Of a DNA stretch of 43,483 nt, positions 7,836-17,092 are shown in pieces. Location of the stretch: NCBI RefSeq assembly GCF_003947455.1, contig NZ_QHJH01000052.1:1-43483 (forward strand), read 5' to 3'. The stretch's first letter is position 1. The number at the start of each line of letters is the position of its first letter. The notes under the pieces are model-generated. The model did no database searches. It was not told where the DNA came from and saw only the letters and a list, made by a program, of their open reading frames with translations. The translations under genes were made by a program, and so were the position numbers. This DNA comes from Streptomyces sp. WAC 04229 (GTDB lineage: Bacteria > Actinomycetota > Actinomycetes > Streptomycetales > Streptomycetaceae).

Positions 7836-7945
7836 GACCCGTCACCCGTACGGCCAACCGCCTTAACACACAGGCAACTTCGCCGAAGCGGCTCCGATAT
7901 ACGGACGCGCGAGGCTGTTCAGCGTACGGCCGTGCGGGTGCTGTA

Positions 7946-7981
7946 AGCGGGCCGGGAAGCGCCATGTCACCCCGGCCCGCT
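7946..7981. terminator. Bidirectional terminator straddling a stop codon
   Basis: Perfect 11-bp arms AGCGGGCCGGG (7946-7956) and CCCGGCCCGCT (7971-7981) enclose a 14-base loop. The loop contains the TGA (7967-7969, - strand) of the last transporter gene. It lies about 110 bp after the peptidase stop, so it can serve both convergent units. Confidence 0.7.
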
Positions 7982-9037
7982 GCCGTCGCCCCCGGTGCCG
8001 TCGCCCTCGCTCTCGGGCGGCACCACCTGCTTCTCCTCGGCGAAGTGGCACGCCGAGTCGTGGGCCGCGGGTCCGGAGACCGAGCGGAACTCCGCGGGGA
8101 CGGCGAGCGCCGGTACCTCCAGCGCGCACCGCTCCCGCGCCTTCCAGCAGCGGGTGCGGAATCGGCAGCCGGAGGGGATGTTCGTCGGGGACGGGACGTC
8201 GCCGGCCAGGATGATCCGCTCCCGGCGCTCCCGGGCCTCCGGGTCGGGCACCGGTACGGCGGACAGCAGGGCCTGGGTGTAGGGGTGGGTCGGGTGGTCG
8301 TAGATCTCGGCGTCCCGGCCGGTCTCCACGATGCGGCCGAGGTACATCACCCCGACCCGGTCGGAGATGTGCCGGACGATCGACAGGTCGTGAGCGATGA
8401 AGATGTAGGACAGGTCGAACTCGTCCTGGAGACGGCCCATCAGGTTGATCACCTGGGCCTGGACGGAGACGTCGAGGGCCGAGACGGGTTCGTCGGCGAC
8501 GATGATCTCCGGGCGCAGGGCGAGGCCGCGCGCGATGCCGATGCGCTGGCGCTGGCCGCCGGAGAACTGGTGGGGATAGCGGTTGACGTACTCCGGGTTG
8601 AGGCCGACCACGTCCAGGAGGTGCTGGACCCGGGCCCGCCGGTCGCCCTTCGGCGCCACCTCGGGGTGGATGTCGTACGCCTCCCCGATGATGTCGCCGA
8701 CCGTCATGCGGGGGTTGAGGGAGGTGTAGGGGTCCTGGAAGACCATCTGGATGTTCCGGCGGACCGCCTTGAGGGCCTTCCCGGACAGCTTGGTGATGTC
8801 CTCGCCCTTGTAGCGGATCTCGCCGGCCGTCGGCTTCTCCAGGTTGACCAGCATCTTGGCGACCGTGGACTTGCCGCAGCCGGACTCGCCGACGATGCCG
8901 AGGGTCTCGCCGCGGTCGAGGTGGAAGTCGACGCCGTCGACCGCCTTCACCGCGCCGACCTGCTTCTTGAAGAGGATGCCGGTCGTCAGCGGGTAGTGCT
9001 TGACGAGGCCGGTGACCTGAAGGATCGGCTCAGCCAT
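7967..9037 (-). CDS. Oligopeptide ABC transporter ATPase, OppF/DppF type
   Basis: The protein has 356 residues and is one of two ATPases that power the second peptide importer. Walker A is GESGCGKST, the signature is FSGGQRQR, and Walker B is IIVADEPVSALD with a following switch HD. The C-terminal oligo_HPY region has the motif GCRFRTRCWKARERC and a fourth cysteine in SACHF. This four-Cys pattern is the one shown to hold an iron-sulfur cluster in mycobacterial OppD. An acidic Gly/Ser-rich tail follows. The ATG at 9037 overlaps the previous gene by 8 bp, so the two are translationally coupled. It is the last gene of the operon, followed by a hairpin. Confidence 0.93.
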   Translation of the reverse strand: MAEPILQVTGLVKHYPLTTGILFKKQVGAVKAVDGVDFHLDRGETLGIVGESGCGKSTVAKMLVNLEKPTAGEIRYKGEDITKLSGKALKAVRRNIQMVFQDPYTSLNPRMTVGDIIGEAYDIHPEVAPKGDRRARVQHLLDVVGLNPEYVNRYPHQFSGGQRQRIGIARGLALRPEIIVADEPVSALDVSVQAQVINLMGRLQDEFDLSYIFIAHDLSIVRHISDRVGVMYLGRIVETGRDAEIYDHPTHPYTQALLSAVPVPDPEARERRERIILAGDVPSPTNIPSGCRFRTRCWKARERCALEVPALAVPAEFRSVSGPAAHDSACHFAEEKQVVPPESEGDGTGGDGSGPG

Positions 9038-10013
9038 GCAGGCACTCCCTCCAGAAGTGGCAGGCGCTGCCCCGCTCCGCGTCGGACTCGGTGACGTCGT
9101 ACAGCGGCGGTACGTCGGTGCGGCAGACGTCCTGGGCCATCGGGCAGCGCGGGTGGAAGGCGCAGCCGGGCGGGATGCGGGTGAGGTTGGGCGGCAGGCC
9201 CTTGATGGCGTACAGCTCCTGGCCCTTCTGGTCCAGGCGCGGGATCGACTCCAGCAGGCCGCGGGTGTAGGGGTGGGCGGGGTTCTTGTAGATGTCGTGG
9301 ACGGGAGCGGTCTCGACGATGCGGCCCGCGTACATGACGGCGATCTTGTCGGCGACGTCGGCGACCACGCCCAGGTCGTGGGTGATGAGGATGAGGCCCA
9401 TGTGCAGCTCGCGCTGGAGTTCCGCGAGCAGGTCCATGACCTGGGCCTGGACGGTGACGTCGAGGGCGGTGGTCGGTTCGTCGGCGATGATCAGCTTGGG
9501 CTCCAGGGCCATCGCCATGGCGATCATGATGCGCTGGCGCATGCCGCCGGAGAACTGGTGCGGGTACTGCCGCACCCGCTCCTTCGCGGCCGGGATGCGG
9601 ACCCGGTCCATCAGCTCGACGGCCTTGGCGCGGGCGTCCTTGCGGGACATGCCCCGGTGCACGGTGAACATCTCGCCGAGCTGGTCGCCGACGGTCAGGA
9701 CGGGGTTCAGCGAGGACAGCGCGTCCTGGAAGATCATCGCCATCTCGGCGCCGCGGACCTTCCTGCGCTCCTCCTCCTTCAGCTTCAGCAGGTCCCGGCC
9801 CTCGAAGAGGATCTCGCCCGAGGTGATCCGGCCCGGCGGGATGTCGAGGATGCCCATGATCGTCTGGGCGGTGACGGACTTGCCGGAGCCGGACTCGCCG
9901 AGCACGGCCAGGGTCTCGCCCGCGTCGACGCCGTAGCTGACGCCGTTGACGGCCCTGGCGACGCCGTCCCGGGTGTGGAACTCCACGTGCAGGTCGCGCA
10001 CTTCGAGCAGCAT
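9030..10013 (-). CDS. Oligopeptide ABC transporter ATPase, OppD/DppD type
   Basis: The protein has 327 residues. It has Walker A GESGSGKS, signature FSGGMRQR, and Walker B LIIADEPTTALD, the last two being diagnostic of the D-type subunit of Opp/Dpp importers. The C-terminus holds GCAFHPRCPMAQDVC and SACHF, the same four-Cys set as in the F-type partner. It pairs with the downstream ATPase to form a heterodimer under the two permeases. The start ATG at 10013 lies 9 bp after the permease stop. Substrate is likely oligopeptides; specificity rests with the binding protein. Confidence 0.93.
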   Translation of the reverse strand: MLLEVRDLHVEFHTRDGVARAVNGVSYGVDAGETLAVLGESGSGKSVTAQTIMGILDIPPGRITSGEILFEGRDLLKLKEEERRKVRGAEMAMIFQDALSSLNPVLTVGDQLGEMFTVHRGMSRKDARAKAVELMDRVRIPAAKERVRQYPHQFSGGMRQRIMIAMAMALEPKLIIADEPTTALDVTVQAQVMDLLAELQRELHMGLILITHDLGVVADVADKIAVMYAGRIVETAPVHDIYKNPAHPYTRGLLESIPRLDQKGQELYAIKGLPPNLTRIPPGCAFHPRCPMAQDVCRTDVPPLYDVTESDAERGSACHFWRECLHG

Positions 10014-10022
10014 GGCGCCGGC

Positions 10023-11003
10023 TCACCTCAGCTTCGGGTCGAGGGCGTCGCGCACCGCGTCGCCGAGCATGATGAAAGCGAGGACGGTGACGGCCAGCGC
10101 GCCCGACGGCCACAGCAGCGCGTGCGGGGCGTTGCGGACGTAGGGGGCGGCGGCGGAGATGTCGATGCCCCAGGAGACGCTGGGCGGCTTCAGGCCGACG
10201 CCGAGGAAGGACAGGGTCGCCTCCAGGGAGATGTAGGTGCCCAGCGCGATGGTCGCCACGACGATGACGGGGGCGACGGCGTTGGGCGCGATGTGCCGCA
10301 GCAGCAGCCGGGAGTTGGAGGCGCCGAGGGCGCGGGCGGCCTGGACGTAGTCGTTCTGCTTGGCGGTGATGACGGAGCCGCGGGCGATGCGGGAGATCTG
10401 CGGCCAGCCGAGCAGCACGATGAAGCCGATGACGGGCCAGACGGTGTTGCTGGTGATCACGGAGAGCAGCACCAGGCCGCCGAGGACGACCGGGATCGCG
10501 AAGAAGATGTCGGTGATGCGGGAGAGGACCGCGTCCCCTCCCCCGCCGAAGAACCCGGCGAGCCCGCCGAGCACGCTGCCGAGGACGGCGACCCCGAGGG
10601 TGGCGAGGACACCGACCGCCACCGACGTACGGGCGCCGTAGACGGTGCGGGTGTAGACGTCGCAGCCCTGGCCGTTGAAGCCGAAGGGGTGGCCGGACTG
10701 GGAGCCCTCCTGTGCCTTGGCCAGGTCGCACTTGAGGGGGCTGCCGGAGGCGATCAGGGACGGCCAGATGGAGATGACGACCAGGAAGAGGATCACCAGC
10801 GCGGAGATGATGAAGACGGGGTTGCGGCGCAGGTCGTGCCAGGCGTCGGACCAGAGGCTGCGGGGCTTGTCCTGCGGGCTGCCGCCGTCGGGTCCCGGTG
10901 CCTTCTCCAGGGTCGCGGCCTCGCTCGCGCCCAGGTCCATGGTGCCGCCCATGCCGGTGCCCGCGATGGCGCGCTCGGGCTGGTAGGGCTCCTGTTCAGG
11001 CAT
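10023..11003 (-). CDS. Oligopeptide ABC transporter permease, OppC/DppC type
   Basis: The protein has 326 residues. A cytoplasmic N-terminus of about 60 residues is followed by a first membrane helix, a short external loop with PFGFNGQGCDVYTR, then five further helices. The EAA loop that contacts the ATPases is seen as YVQAARALGAS-x8-RHIAPN. The family end motif LGDAVRDALDPK is present. The C-type subunit has the N-terminal OppC_N extension, seen here as DAWHDLRRNPVF. Its start overlaps the preceding permease by 8 bp. Confidence 0.92.
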   Translation of the reverse strand: MPEQEPYQPERAIAGTGMGGTMDLGASEAATLEKAPGPDGGSPQDKPRSLWSDAWHDLRRNPVFIISALVILFLVVISIWPSLIASGSPLKCDLAKAQEGSQSGHPFGFNGQGCDVYTRTVYGARTSVAVGVLATLGVAVLGSVLGGLAGFFGGGGDAVLSRITDIFFAIPVVLGGLVLLSVITSNTVWPVIGFIVLLGWPQISRIARGSVITAKQNDYVQAARALGASNSRLLLRHIAPNAVAPVIVVATIALGTYISLEATLSFLGVGLKPPSVSWGIDISAAAPYVRNAPHALLWPSGALAVTVLAFIMLGDAVRDALDPKLR

Positions 11004-11919
11004 AGCGGATCCTCGGGTCGAGTACGGCGTACAGGAGGTCGACGACGAGGTTGGCGACGAGGAAGACGAGGACCAGGACGGTGACGAAGCCGACCACGGT
11101 CTGCGTGTTCTGGCGCAGGATGCCCTGGTAGAGCTGGTAGCCGACGCCGTGGATGTTGAAGATCCGCTCGGTGACGATGGCGCCGCCCATCAGGGCGCCG
11201 ATGTCGGTGCCGATGAAGGTGACGACGGGGATGAGGGAGTTGCGCAGCAGGTGCCGGGTGATGACCCGGTGGCGCGGCAGGCCCTTGGCGATGGCCGTGC
11301 GGACGTAGTCGGAGCGCCGGTTCTCCGCGATGGAGGTGCGGGTCAGCCGGGTGACGTAGGCCAGGGACACCGAGGCGAGGACCAGGCCCGGGACGATCAG
11401 CTCGTCGAAGGGCGCCTCGGAGGAGACGGCCGGGTCGATCCAGCCCCACTTGACGCCGAGCAGCAGCTGGAGCAGCAGGCCGGTGACGAAGGTGGGCACG
11501 GAGATGACGACCAGGGTGAGCAGCAGCACCCCGGTGTCGACGGGACGGCCGCGGCGCAGGCCGGTGACGACGCCGAGGACGATGCCGACGACGATCTCGA
11601 AGAGGATCGCGATGACCGTGAGCCGGATGGTGACCGGGAACGCCGTCCCCATCAGCTCGGTGACCGGCTGGCCGTTGAAGGCGGTGCCGAAGTCGCCGGT
11701 GAAGACGTTGCCCATGTAGGTCAGGTATTGCTGCCAGACGGGCTTGTCGAGGCCGAACTCCTTCCGCAGCTGGGCCGCGGTGGCCGGGTCGCACTCCCGG
11801 TCGCCGCAGAGCCCCGCGACGGGGTCGCCCATCACGTTGACCATCAGGAAGATCAGCAGCGTGGCCCCGATGAAGACCGGGATCATCTGGAGCAGCCGCC
11901 GGACGACGTAGCGTCCCAT
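10996..11919 (-). CDS. Oligopeptide ABC transporter permease, OppB/DppB type
   Basis: The protein has 307 residues and six membrane helices. It begins MGRYVVRRLLQMIPVFIG, the standard start of B-type permeases, and the EAA loop reads YVRTAIAKGLPRHRVI-x3-LLRNSL. The segment IGALMGGAIVTERIFNIHGVG and the end LLYAVLDPRIR are family hallmarks. A cysteine pair (LCGDRECD) in the first external loop might form a disulfide. It starts 9 bp after the binding-protein stop, so the five genes are one operon. Confidence 0.93.
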   Translation of the reverse strand: MGRYVVRRLLQMIPVFIGATLLIFLMVNVMGDPVAGLCGDRECDPATAAQLRKEFGLDKPVWQQYLTYMGNVFTGDFGTAFNGQPVTELMGTAFPVTIRLTVIAILFEIVVGIVLGVVTGLRRGRPVDTGVLLLTLVVISVPTFVTGLLLQLLLGVKWGWIDPAVSSEAPFDELIVPGLVLASVSLAYVTRLTRTSIAENRRSDYVRTAIAKGLPRHRVITRHLLRNSLIPVVTFIGTDIGALMGGAIVTERIFNIHGVGYQLYQGILRQNTQTVVGFVTVLVLVFLVANLVVDLLYAVLDPRIRYA

Positions 11920-11928
11920 GGCGCCCCC

Positions 11929-13560
11929 TCAGCTCACCTTGATCTCGTTGTACACCGGGACGCTGAACGGGTTGAGTTCCACGTCGGAGAGGCGGTCCGA
12001 GTAGCCGGCGCTGCCGTTCTGGTACCAGAGCGGGATGGCGGCCATGTTGTCGCGGACGACCTCCTCGGCCTGCTGGAAGGTCTTGACGGCCTCGGCCTCG
12101 TCCGTCTGGCCGTTGGCCTTGTCGACCAGGTCGTCGAACTCCTGGTTGGACCACTTGCCGTCGTTGGAGGAGGCGTTGGTGTAGTAGAGCGGCTGGAGGA
12201 AGTTCTGGATCAGCGGGTAGTCCATCTGCCAGCCGGCGCGGAAGGGGCCGCTCATCTTCCGGTCGGTGATCTGGCTGCGGAAGTCGGCGAAGGTGCCGAC
12301 CGGGTTGCCGACGCAGGCGCGGTCGTTGTCCAGGGCGTTGTTGATGGAGTTGCAGACCGCGTCGACCCACTGCTTGTGGGAGCCGGTGTCGGCGTTGTAG
12401 GTGATCTTGACCTGGCCGCCGGGGAGGCCGCCACCGTCCTTGACCAGCTTCTTCGCCTCTTCGGGGTTGTAGTCGCAGCCGTCGCCGCAGAGGCCGGCCT
12501 TGTACCCGCCGTCCTCGCCGAGGACCGGTGAGGTCCAGTCGGTGGCCGGGGTGCGGGTCTGCTGGAAGATCGTGTCGGTGATCTGCTTGCGGTCGATCGC
12601 CATGGACAGGCCCTTGCGCACCTTCTCCGACCCGGACTTGTTCCAGTCGTCGTCGTAGAACGGGAAGGCGAGGGTCTGGATGATGCCGGCCGGGGTGTTG
12701 ATGTACCGGTCGCCGAGGTCGTTCTTCACGTTCTTGAGCTGGGCGGCCGGGACGTCGTCGACGAGGTCGAGGTTGCCGGCGATCAGGTCGGTGTAGGCCG
12801 TGTTGTTGTCGGTGTAGACCTTCAGGTCGACGCCGCCGTTCTGGGCCTTGTCGTCGCCGGGGTACTGGTCCCAGGTGCGCAGCGACATCTGGTTGCCGCG
12901 GGTGTAGTTGTCGACCTGGTAGGGGCCGTTGCCGACGGGCTTCTGGAGCCAGGCGTCGTGGTCGTCGAAGAACGCCTTCGGCAGCGGCGCGAAGGCGTTG
13001 TAGCCGAGGGTGTCGGGGAAGCTGGAGAACTTCTGGTTGAGCTTGACGGTGAAGGTGCGTTCCCCGGTCACCTTCAGCCCGGAGAGCGTGTCCGCGCTCT
13101 GGTCGCCGCCGTCCTCGGGGTGCACCTTGTCGTAGCCGTCGATGTAGGCGAAGAAGTAGGCGTTGCGCTGGTTGTTCTTCAGGCTCGCGCCGTAGTTCCA
13201 GGCGTCGACGAAAGACTGGGCGGTGACCTTCTCGCCGTTGCTGAAGGTCCAGCCGTCCTTGACGGTGATGTCGTAGGTCTGCGAGTCGGAGGTCTCGATC
13301 TTCTCGGCGAGCATGTCCTTGGCCTCGCCGGTCTTCGGGTCGTACTTCTTCAGGTTCCGGAAGATCATGTCGAGGACCTTGCCGCCCTGCACCTCGTTGG
13401 TGTTGGCCGGCTCCAGCGGGTTCTGGGGGTCGCCCCACGAGGAGCTGAGCACGCCGCCGCTGTCCCCACCGCTGTCCCCGCCCCCGCCGCCGCAGGCCGT
13501 CGCCGCGAGGGCTGCCGCCGCCGCGCATGCGGCCCATTTGGCGTGCGTCGCTCCGCGCAT
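11929..13560 (-). CDS. Oligopeptide-binding lipoprotein of the second transporter
   Basis: The protein has 543 residues. A signal peptide starts MRGATHAKW and ends in the lipobox LAATAC, giving lipidated C23. A Gly/Ser/Asp-rich linker is followed by the SBP_bac_5 (OppA/DppA) fold, seen in DPQNPLEPANTNEVQGG, FSNGEKVTAQSFVDAWNYGA and RKGLSMAIDRKQITD. It presents peptide to the permeases encoded just downstream. The ATG at 13560 has a strong GAGGAGG site. It is the first gene of the canonical SBP-B-C-D-F order. Its substrate cannot be read from sequence, and it could also be a dipeptide or nickel-type relative. Confidence 0.92.
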   Translation of the reverse strand: MRGATHAKWAACAAAAALAATACGGGGGDSGGDSGGVLSSSWGDPQNPLEPANTNEVQGGKVLDMIFRNLKKYDPKTGEAKDMLAEKIETSDSQTYDITVKDGWTFSNGEKVTAQSFVDAWNYGASLKNNQRNAYFFAYIDGYDKVHPEDGGDQSADTLSGLKVTGERTFTVKLNQKFSSFPDTLGYNAFAPLPKAFFDDHDAWLQKPVGNGPYQVDNYTRGNQMSLRTWDQYPGDDKAQNGGVDLKVYTDNNTAYTDLIAGNLDLVDDVPAAQLKNVKNDLGDRYINTPAGIIQTLAFPFYDDDWNKSGSEKVRKGLSMAIDRKQITDTIFQQTRTPATDWTSPVLGEDGGYKAGLCGDGCDYNPEEAKKLVKDGGGLPGGQVKITYNADTGSHKQWVDAVCNSINNALDNDRACVGNPVGTFADFRSQITDRKMSGPFRAGWQMDYPLIQNFLQPLYYTNASSNDGKWSNQEFDDLVDKANGQTDEAEAVKTFQQAEEVVRDNMAAIPLWYQNGSAGYSDRLSDVELNPFSVPVYNEIKVS

Positions 13561-13636
13561 GGAGTGCCTCCTCGTGCCCTGACTCGTCCGCTGGTGCGTT
13601 CCCGGTCAGCTTCGGGGGGCTGGTGGCGCGGCGCAC

Positions 13637-13657
13637 ACCCGTACGGTCCGTACGGGT
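13637..13657. promoter_or_regulatory. Perfect 21-bp palindrome upstream of the second transporter
   Basis: Arms ACCCGTACGG and CCGTACGGGT flank a single central T. The centre lies 87 bp upstream of the start codon at 13560, and a 12-bp palindrome GCGGACGTCCGC follows at 13659-13670. Perfect symmetry of this length in an operon leader suggests a dimeric repressor site. It is probably not a terminator because a separate 17-bp hairpin just upstream already ends bldK, although its RNA could fold. Confidence 0.5.
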
Positions 13658-13699
13658 TGCGGACGTCCGCCGGACGGGTGTCGGCGGTGGGCGGGCACG

Positions 13700-13743
13700 A
13701 CGAAGGGCGGGGACGGAAGTGTGCTCCCGTCCCCGCCCTTCGT
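13700..13743 (-). terminator. Strong terminator after the bldK operon
   Basis: Perfect 17-bp arms at 13700-13716 and 13727-13743 with a 10-base loop form a very stable hairpin. It starts 15 bp downstream of the bldKE stop. It separates bldK from the second peptide transporter on the same strand, so the two operons are probably transcribed separately. Confidence 0.85.
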
Positions 13744-13758
13744 ATCGGAGGTGCCGGT

Positions 13759-14904
<1,146 letters not shown>

Positions 14905-14931
14905 GGTGATGCCCCAGTCGCCGGTTTCCGC

Positions 14932-15993
14932 TCAGCCCAGCCGGGGCTGAATCTTCTCGATGAACACCTGCTGCCGCTGGTCCGCCGTCAGGTGACAGGC
15001 GGCGGCGCGGCCCCCGGGGAGCACCGGACGCTCACCCGAGCAGCGAGTGCCGGAGACCAGGTCGGTGAAGCCGCACCGCGGGTGGAAAGCACATCCCGAG
15101 GGCGGGTTCATCAGCGAGGGCGGCGCACCCGGGATCGGCATCAGCGGCTCGTCGATGTCCGAGGAGAGACTCGGCATCGATCCCAGCAGACCCCAGGTGT
15201 AGGGGTGCTGCGGCGTCTTGAGCACCTCGCGCACCGTGCCGCGCTCGACGGCCCGGCCCGCGTACATGACCAGGATGTCGTCGGCCATGTTGCCGACCAC
15301 GCCGAGGTCGTGAGTGATCATGATGATGGCGGAGCCGAACTCCTGCTGGAGGTCCTTGAGCAGGTCGAGGATCTGCGCCTGCACCGTCACGTCGAGGGCC
15401 GTGGTCGGCTCGTCGGCGATCAGCAGGTCCGGGTCGCAGGAGAGCGCCATGGCGATCATGGCCCGCTGCCGCATACCGCCGGAGAACTGGTGCGGGTAGT
15501 CGTCGACCCGCTTCTCCGGACTCGGGATGCCGACCTTCTGGAGCAGGTCGATGGCGCGCACCCGGGCGTCCCGCTTGGACGCGCCGTTGTGCTTCATGAA
15601 CGGCTCGCCGATCTGCCGGCCGACCGTGTAGTACGGCGACAGCGCGGTGAGCGCGTCCTGGAAGATCATCGCCATCTTCTTGCCGCGCAGCTTCTCCAGC
15701 TGCTTCTCACCTGCGTCGGTCAGCTCCTGGCCGTCCAGGGTGATCGAGCCGTCGATGGCGGTCTTGCGGCGGTCGTGCAGGCCGAGGACGGCCAGGTTGG
15801 TCACCGACTTGCCGGAGCCGGACTCGCCCACGATGCCGAGGGTCTTGCCGCGCTCCAGGTCGAAGGAGAGTCCGTCCACCGCCTTGACGACGCCGCCCTC
15901 GGTGGAGAAGTGGACCTTGAGGTCGCGCACCGAGAGAAACGCGTCCCCCGCGGCGGCGGCCGGGGCCTCTTCGGGCTTGGTCTGAGTGGTCAC
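14932..15993 (-). CDS. bldKD: BldK oligopeptide transporter ATPase (D type)
   Basis: The protein has 353 residues. Walker A is GESGSGKS, signature FSGGMRQR and Walker B LLIADEPTTALD. The C-terminal oligo_HPY region has GCAFHPRC, a third cysteine in GTRCSGERP (a longer spacing than in the other three ATPases), and AACHL. It should form the ATPase heterodimer with BldKE beneath BldKA and BldKC. The ATG at 15993 follows the bldKC stop by 10 bp. Confidence 0.88.
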   Translation of the reverse strand: MTTQTKPEEAPAAAAGDAFLSVRDLKVHFSTEGGVVKAVDGLSFDLERGKTLGIVGESGSGKSVTNLAVLGLHDRRKTAIDGSITLDGQELTDAGEKQLEKLRGKKMAMIFQDALTALSPYYTVGRQIGEPFMKHNGASKRDARVRAIDLLQKVGIPSPEKRVDDYPHQFSGGMRQRAMIAMALSCDPDLLIADEPTTALDVTVQAQILDLLKDLQQEFGSAIIMITHDLGVVGNMADDILVMYAGRAVERGTVREVLKTPQHPYTWGLLGSMPSLSSDIDEPLMPIPGAPPSLMNPPSGCAFHPRCGFTDLVSGTRCSGERPVLPGGRAAACHLTADQRQQVFIEKIQPRLG

Positions 15994-16003
15994 GGTGGTT
16001 CTC

Positions 16004-16981
16004 CTAGGACAGGCGCACGCGCGGGTCGATGACGGCGTACAGGGCGTCCACGATCAGGTTGAAGACGATGATGAGCGCGGCGCTGACCAGCATGACGCCC
16101 ATCAGCATCGGCAGGTCCTTGTTGATGACGGATTCCAGCGCGAGCCGGCCGATCCCGGCGAGGCCGAACGTCATCTCCGTCACCATGCCACCGCCCATCA
16201 GCGCGGACAGGTCGATACCGAGGATGGTGACGATGGGGACGAGCGAGCCGCGCCAGGCGTAGCGGAAGAAGGTGTAGTTGCCCGACATGCCCTTGGCCCG
16301 GGCGGCCTTCACATGCTCTTCCTGCAGTTGCTCGATCATCGACGAGCGGCTCATGCGGGTGTAGTTGGCGGTGAAGATGGTCGCCATGACGAGCCATGGG
16401 ATCAGCAGGCCCGCGAACCACCCGGCGGCGTCCTCCGAGATCGGAACGTACTTCGGCTTCTCCAGCCAGCCGGTGCTGTAGACCAGGGCCAGCAGCACGA
16501 GCGGGCCGAGGAAGTAGATCTGCAGGGAGCTGATGACCAGCGAGCCGGAGCTGAACACCTTGTCGATCCACGTACCGCGGTTCCTGGCGGCCAGCAGACC
16601 GGCGCCGAGGCCGACGATGAGGAAGACCACGAGGCTTCCGACGGTCAGCGAGACCGTCAGCGGGAAGCGGTCCATGATCGTGTCCCAGACGTTCTGGTTG
16701 TTCGCGAAGGAGACACCGAAGCACGGGGCGGCGCAGTGTCCGACGGCGAAGTCGCGGCCGGCGAAGATGCCGATCAGGAAGTTCCAGTACTGGACGGTGA
16801 CCGGCTTGTCGAGGCCCAGGTTCTTGTGGATGATCTCCAGCGCGTCCGGAGTGCAGTTCTTGCCACACGCCAGCAGGGCCGGGTCCTGCGGGATCGCGAA
16901 GAACATGAAGAAGGTGAAGGCACTGATCAACACCAGGATCAGCACCGCGCCGAAGGACCGGCGAATGAGGAATTGAAGCAT
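16004..16981 (-). CDS. bldKC: BldK oligopeptide transporter permease (B type)
   Basis: The protein has 325 residues. The start MLQFLIRRSFGAVLILVLIS is typical of B-type permeases, and six helices follow. The first external loop is long and holds four cysteines (LACGKNC and GHCAAPCFG), possibly two disulfides. The EAA loop is HVKAARAKGMSGNYTFF, and the end is LYAVIDPRVR. It lies 111 bp after bldKB, across a stable hairpin, so its expression may be lower than that of the binding protein. Partner of BldKA. Confidence 0.88.
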   Translation of the reverse strand: MLQFLIRRSFGAVLILVLISAFTFFMFFAIPQDPALLACGKNCTPDALEIIHKNLGLDKPVTVQYWNFLIGIFAGRDFAVGHCAAPCFGVSFANNQNVWDTIMDRFPLTVSLTVGSLVVFLIVGLGAGLLAARNRGTWIDKVFSSGSLVISSLQIYFLGPLVLLALVYSTGWLEKPKYVPISEDAAGWFAGLLIPWLVMATIFTANYTRMSRSSMIEQLQEEHVKAARAKGMSGNYTFFRYAWRGSLVPIVTILGIDLSALMGGGMVTEMTFGLAGIGRLALESVINKDLPMLMGVMLVSAALIIVFNLIVDALYAVIDPRVRLS

Positions 16982-17041
16982 GGCAGACAGCTGCTCTCAG
17001 GACTGCGGCAGTCGGATGGGGAGGGCTGGAGGAATCCGGGC

Positions 17042-17075
17042 CCGGTGGGGGCGCTCCGCCGCGCGCCCCCACCGG
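17042..17075 (-). terminator. Intercistronic hairpin between bldKB and bldKC
   Basis: Perfect 13-bp arms CCGGTGGGGGCGC (17042-17054) and GCGCCCCCACCGG (17063-17075) flank an 8-base loop, 17 bp after the bldKB stop. No U-run follows, so it is more likely a partial terminator or a 3' RNA-stabilising element than a full stop. Such hairpins after binding-protein genes raise their expression over the permease, as in the E. coli mal operon. Confidence 0.75.
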
Positions 17076-17092
17076 TTTCCCGACCGAACGGA

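Noticed and set aside
13700..13743. A regulatory operator for the second transporter
   Set aside because: The 17-bp stem with a 10-base loop lies 15 bp after bldKE and is better explained as its terminator.
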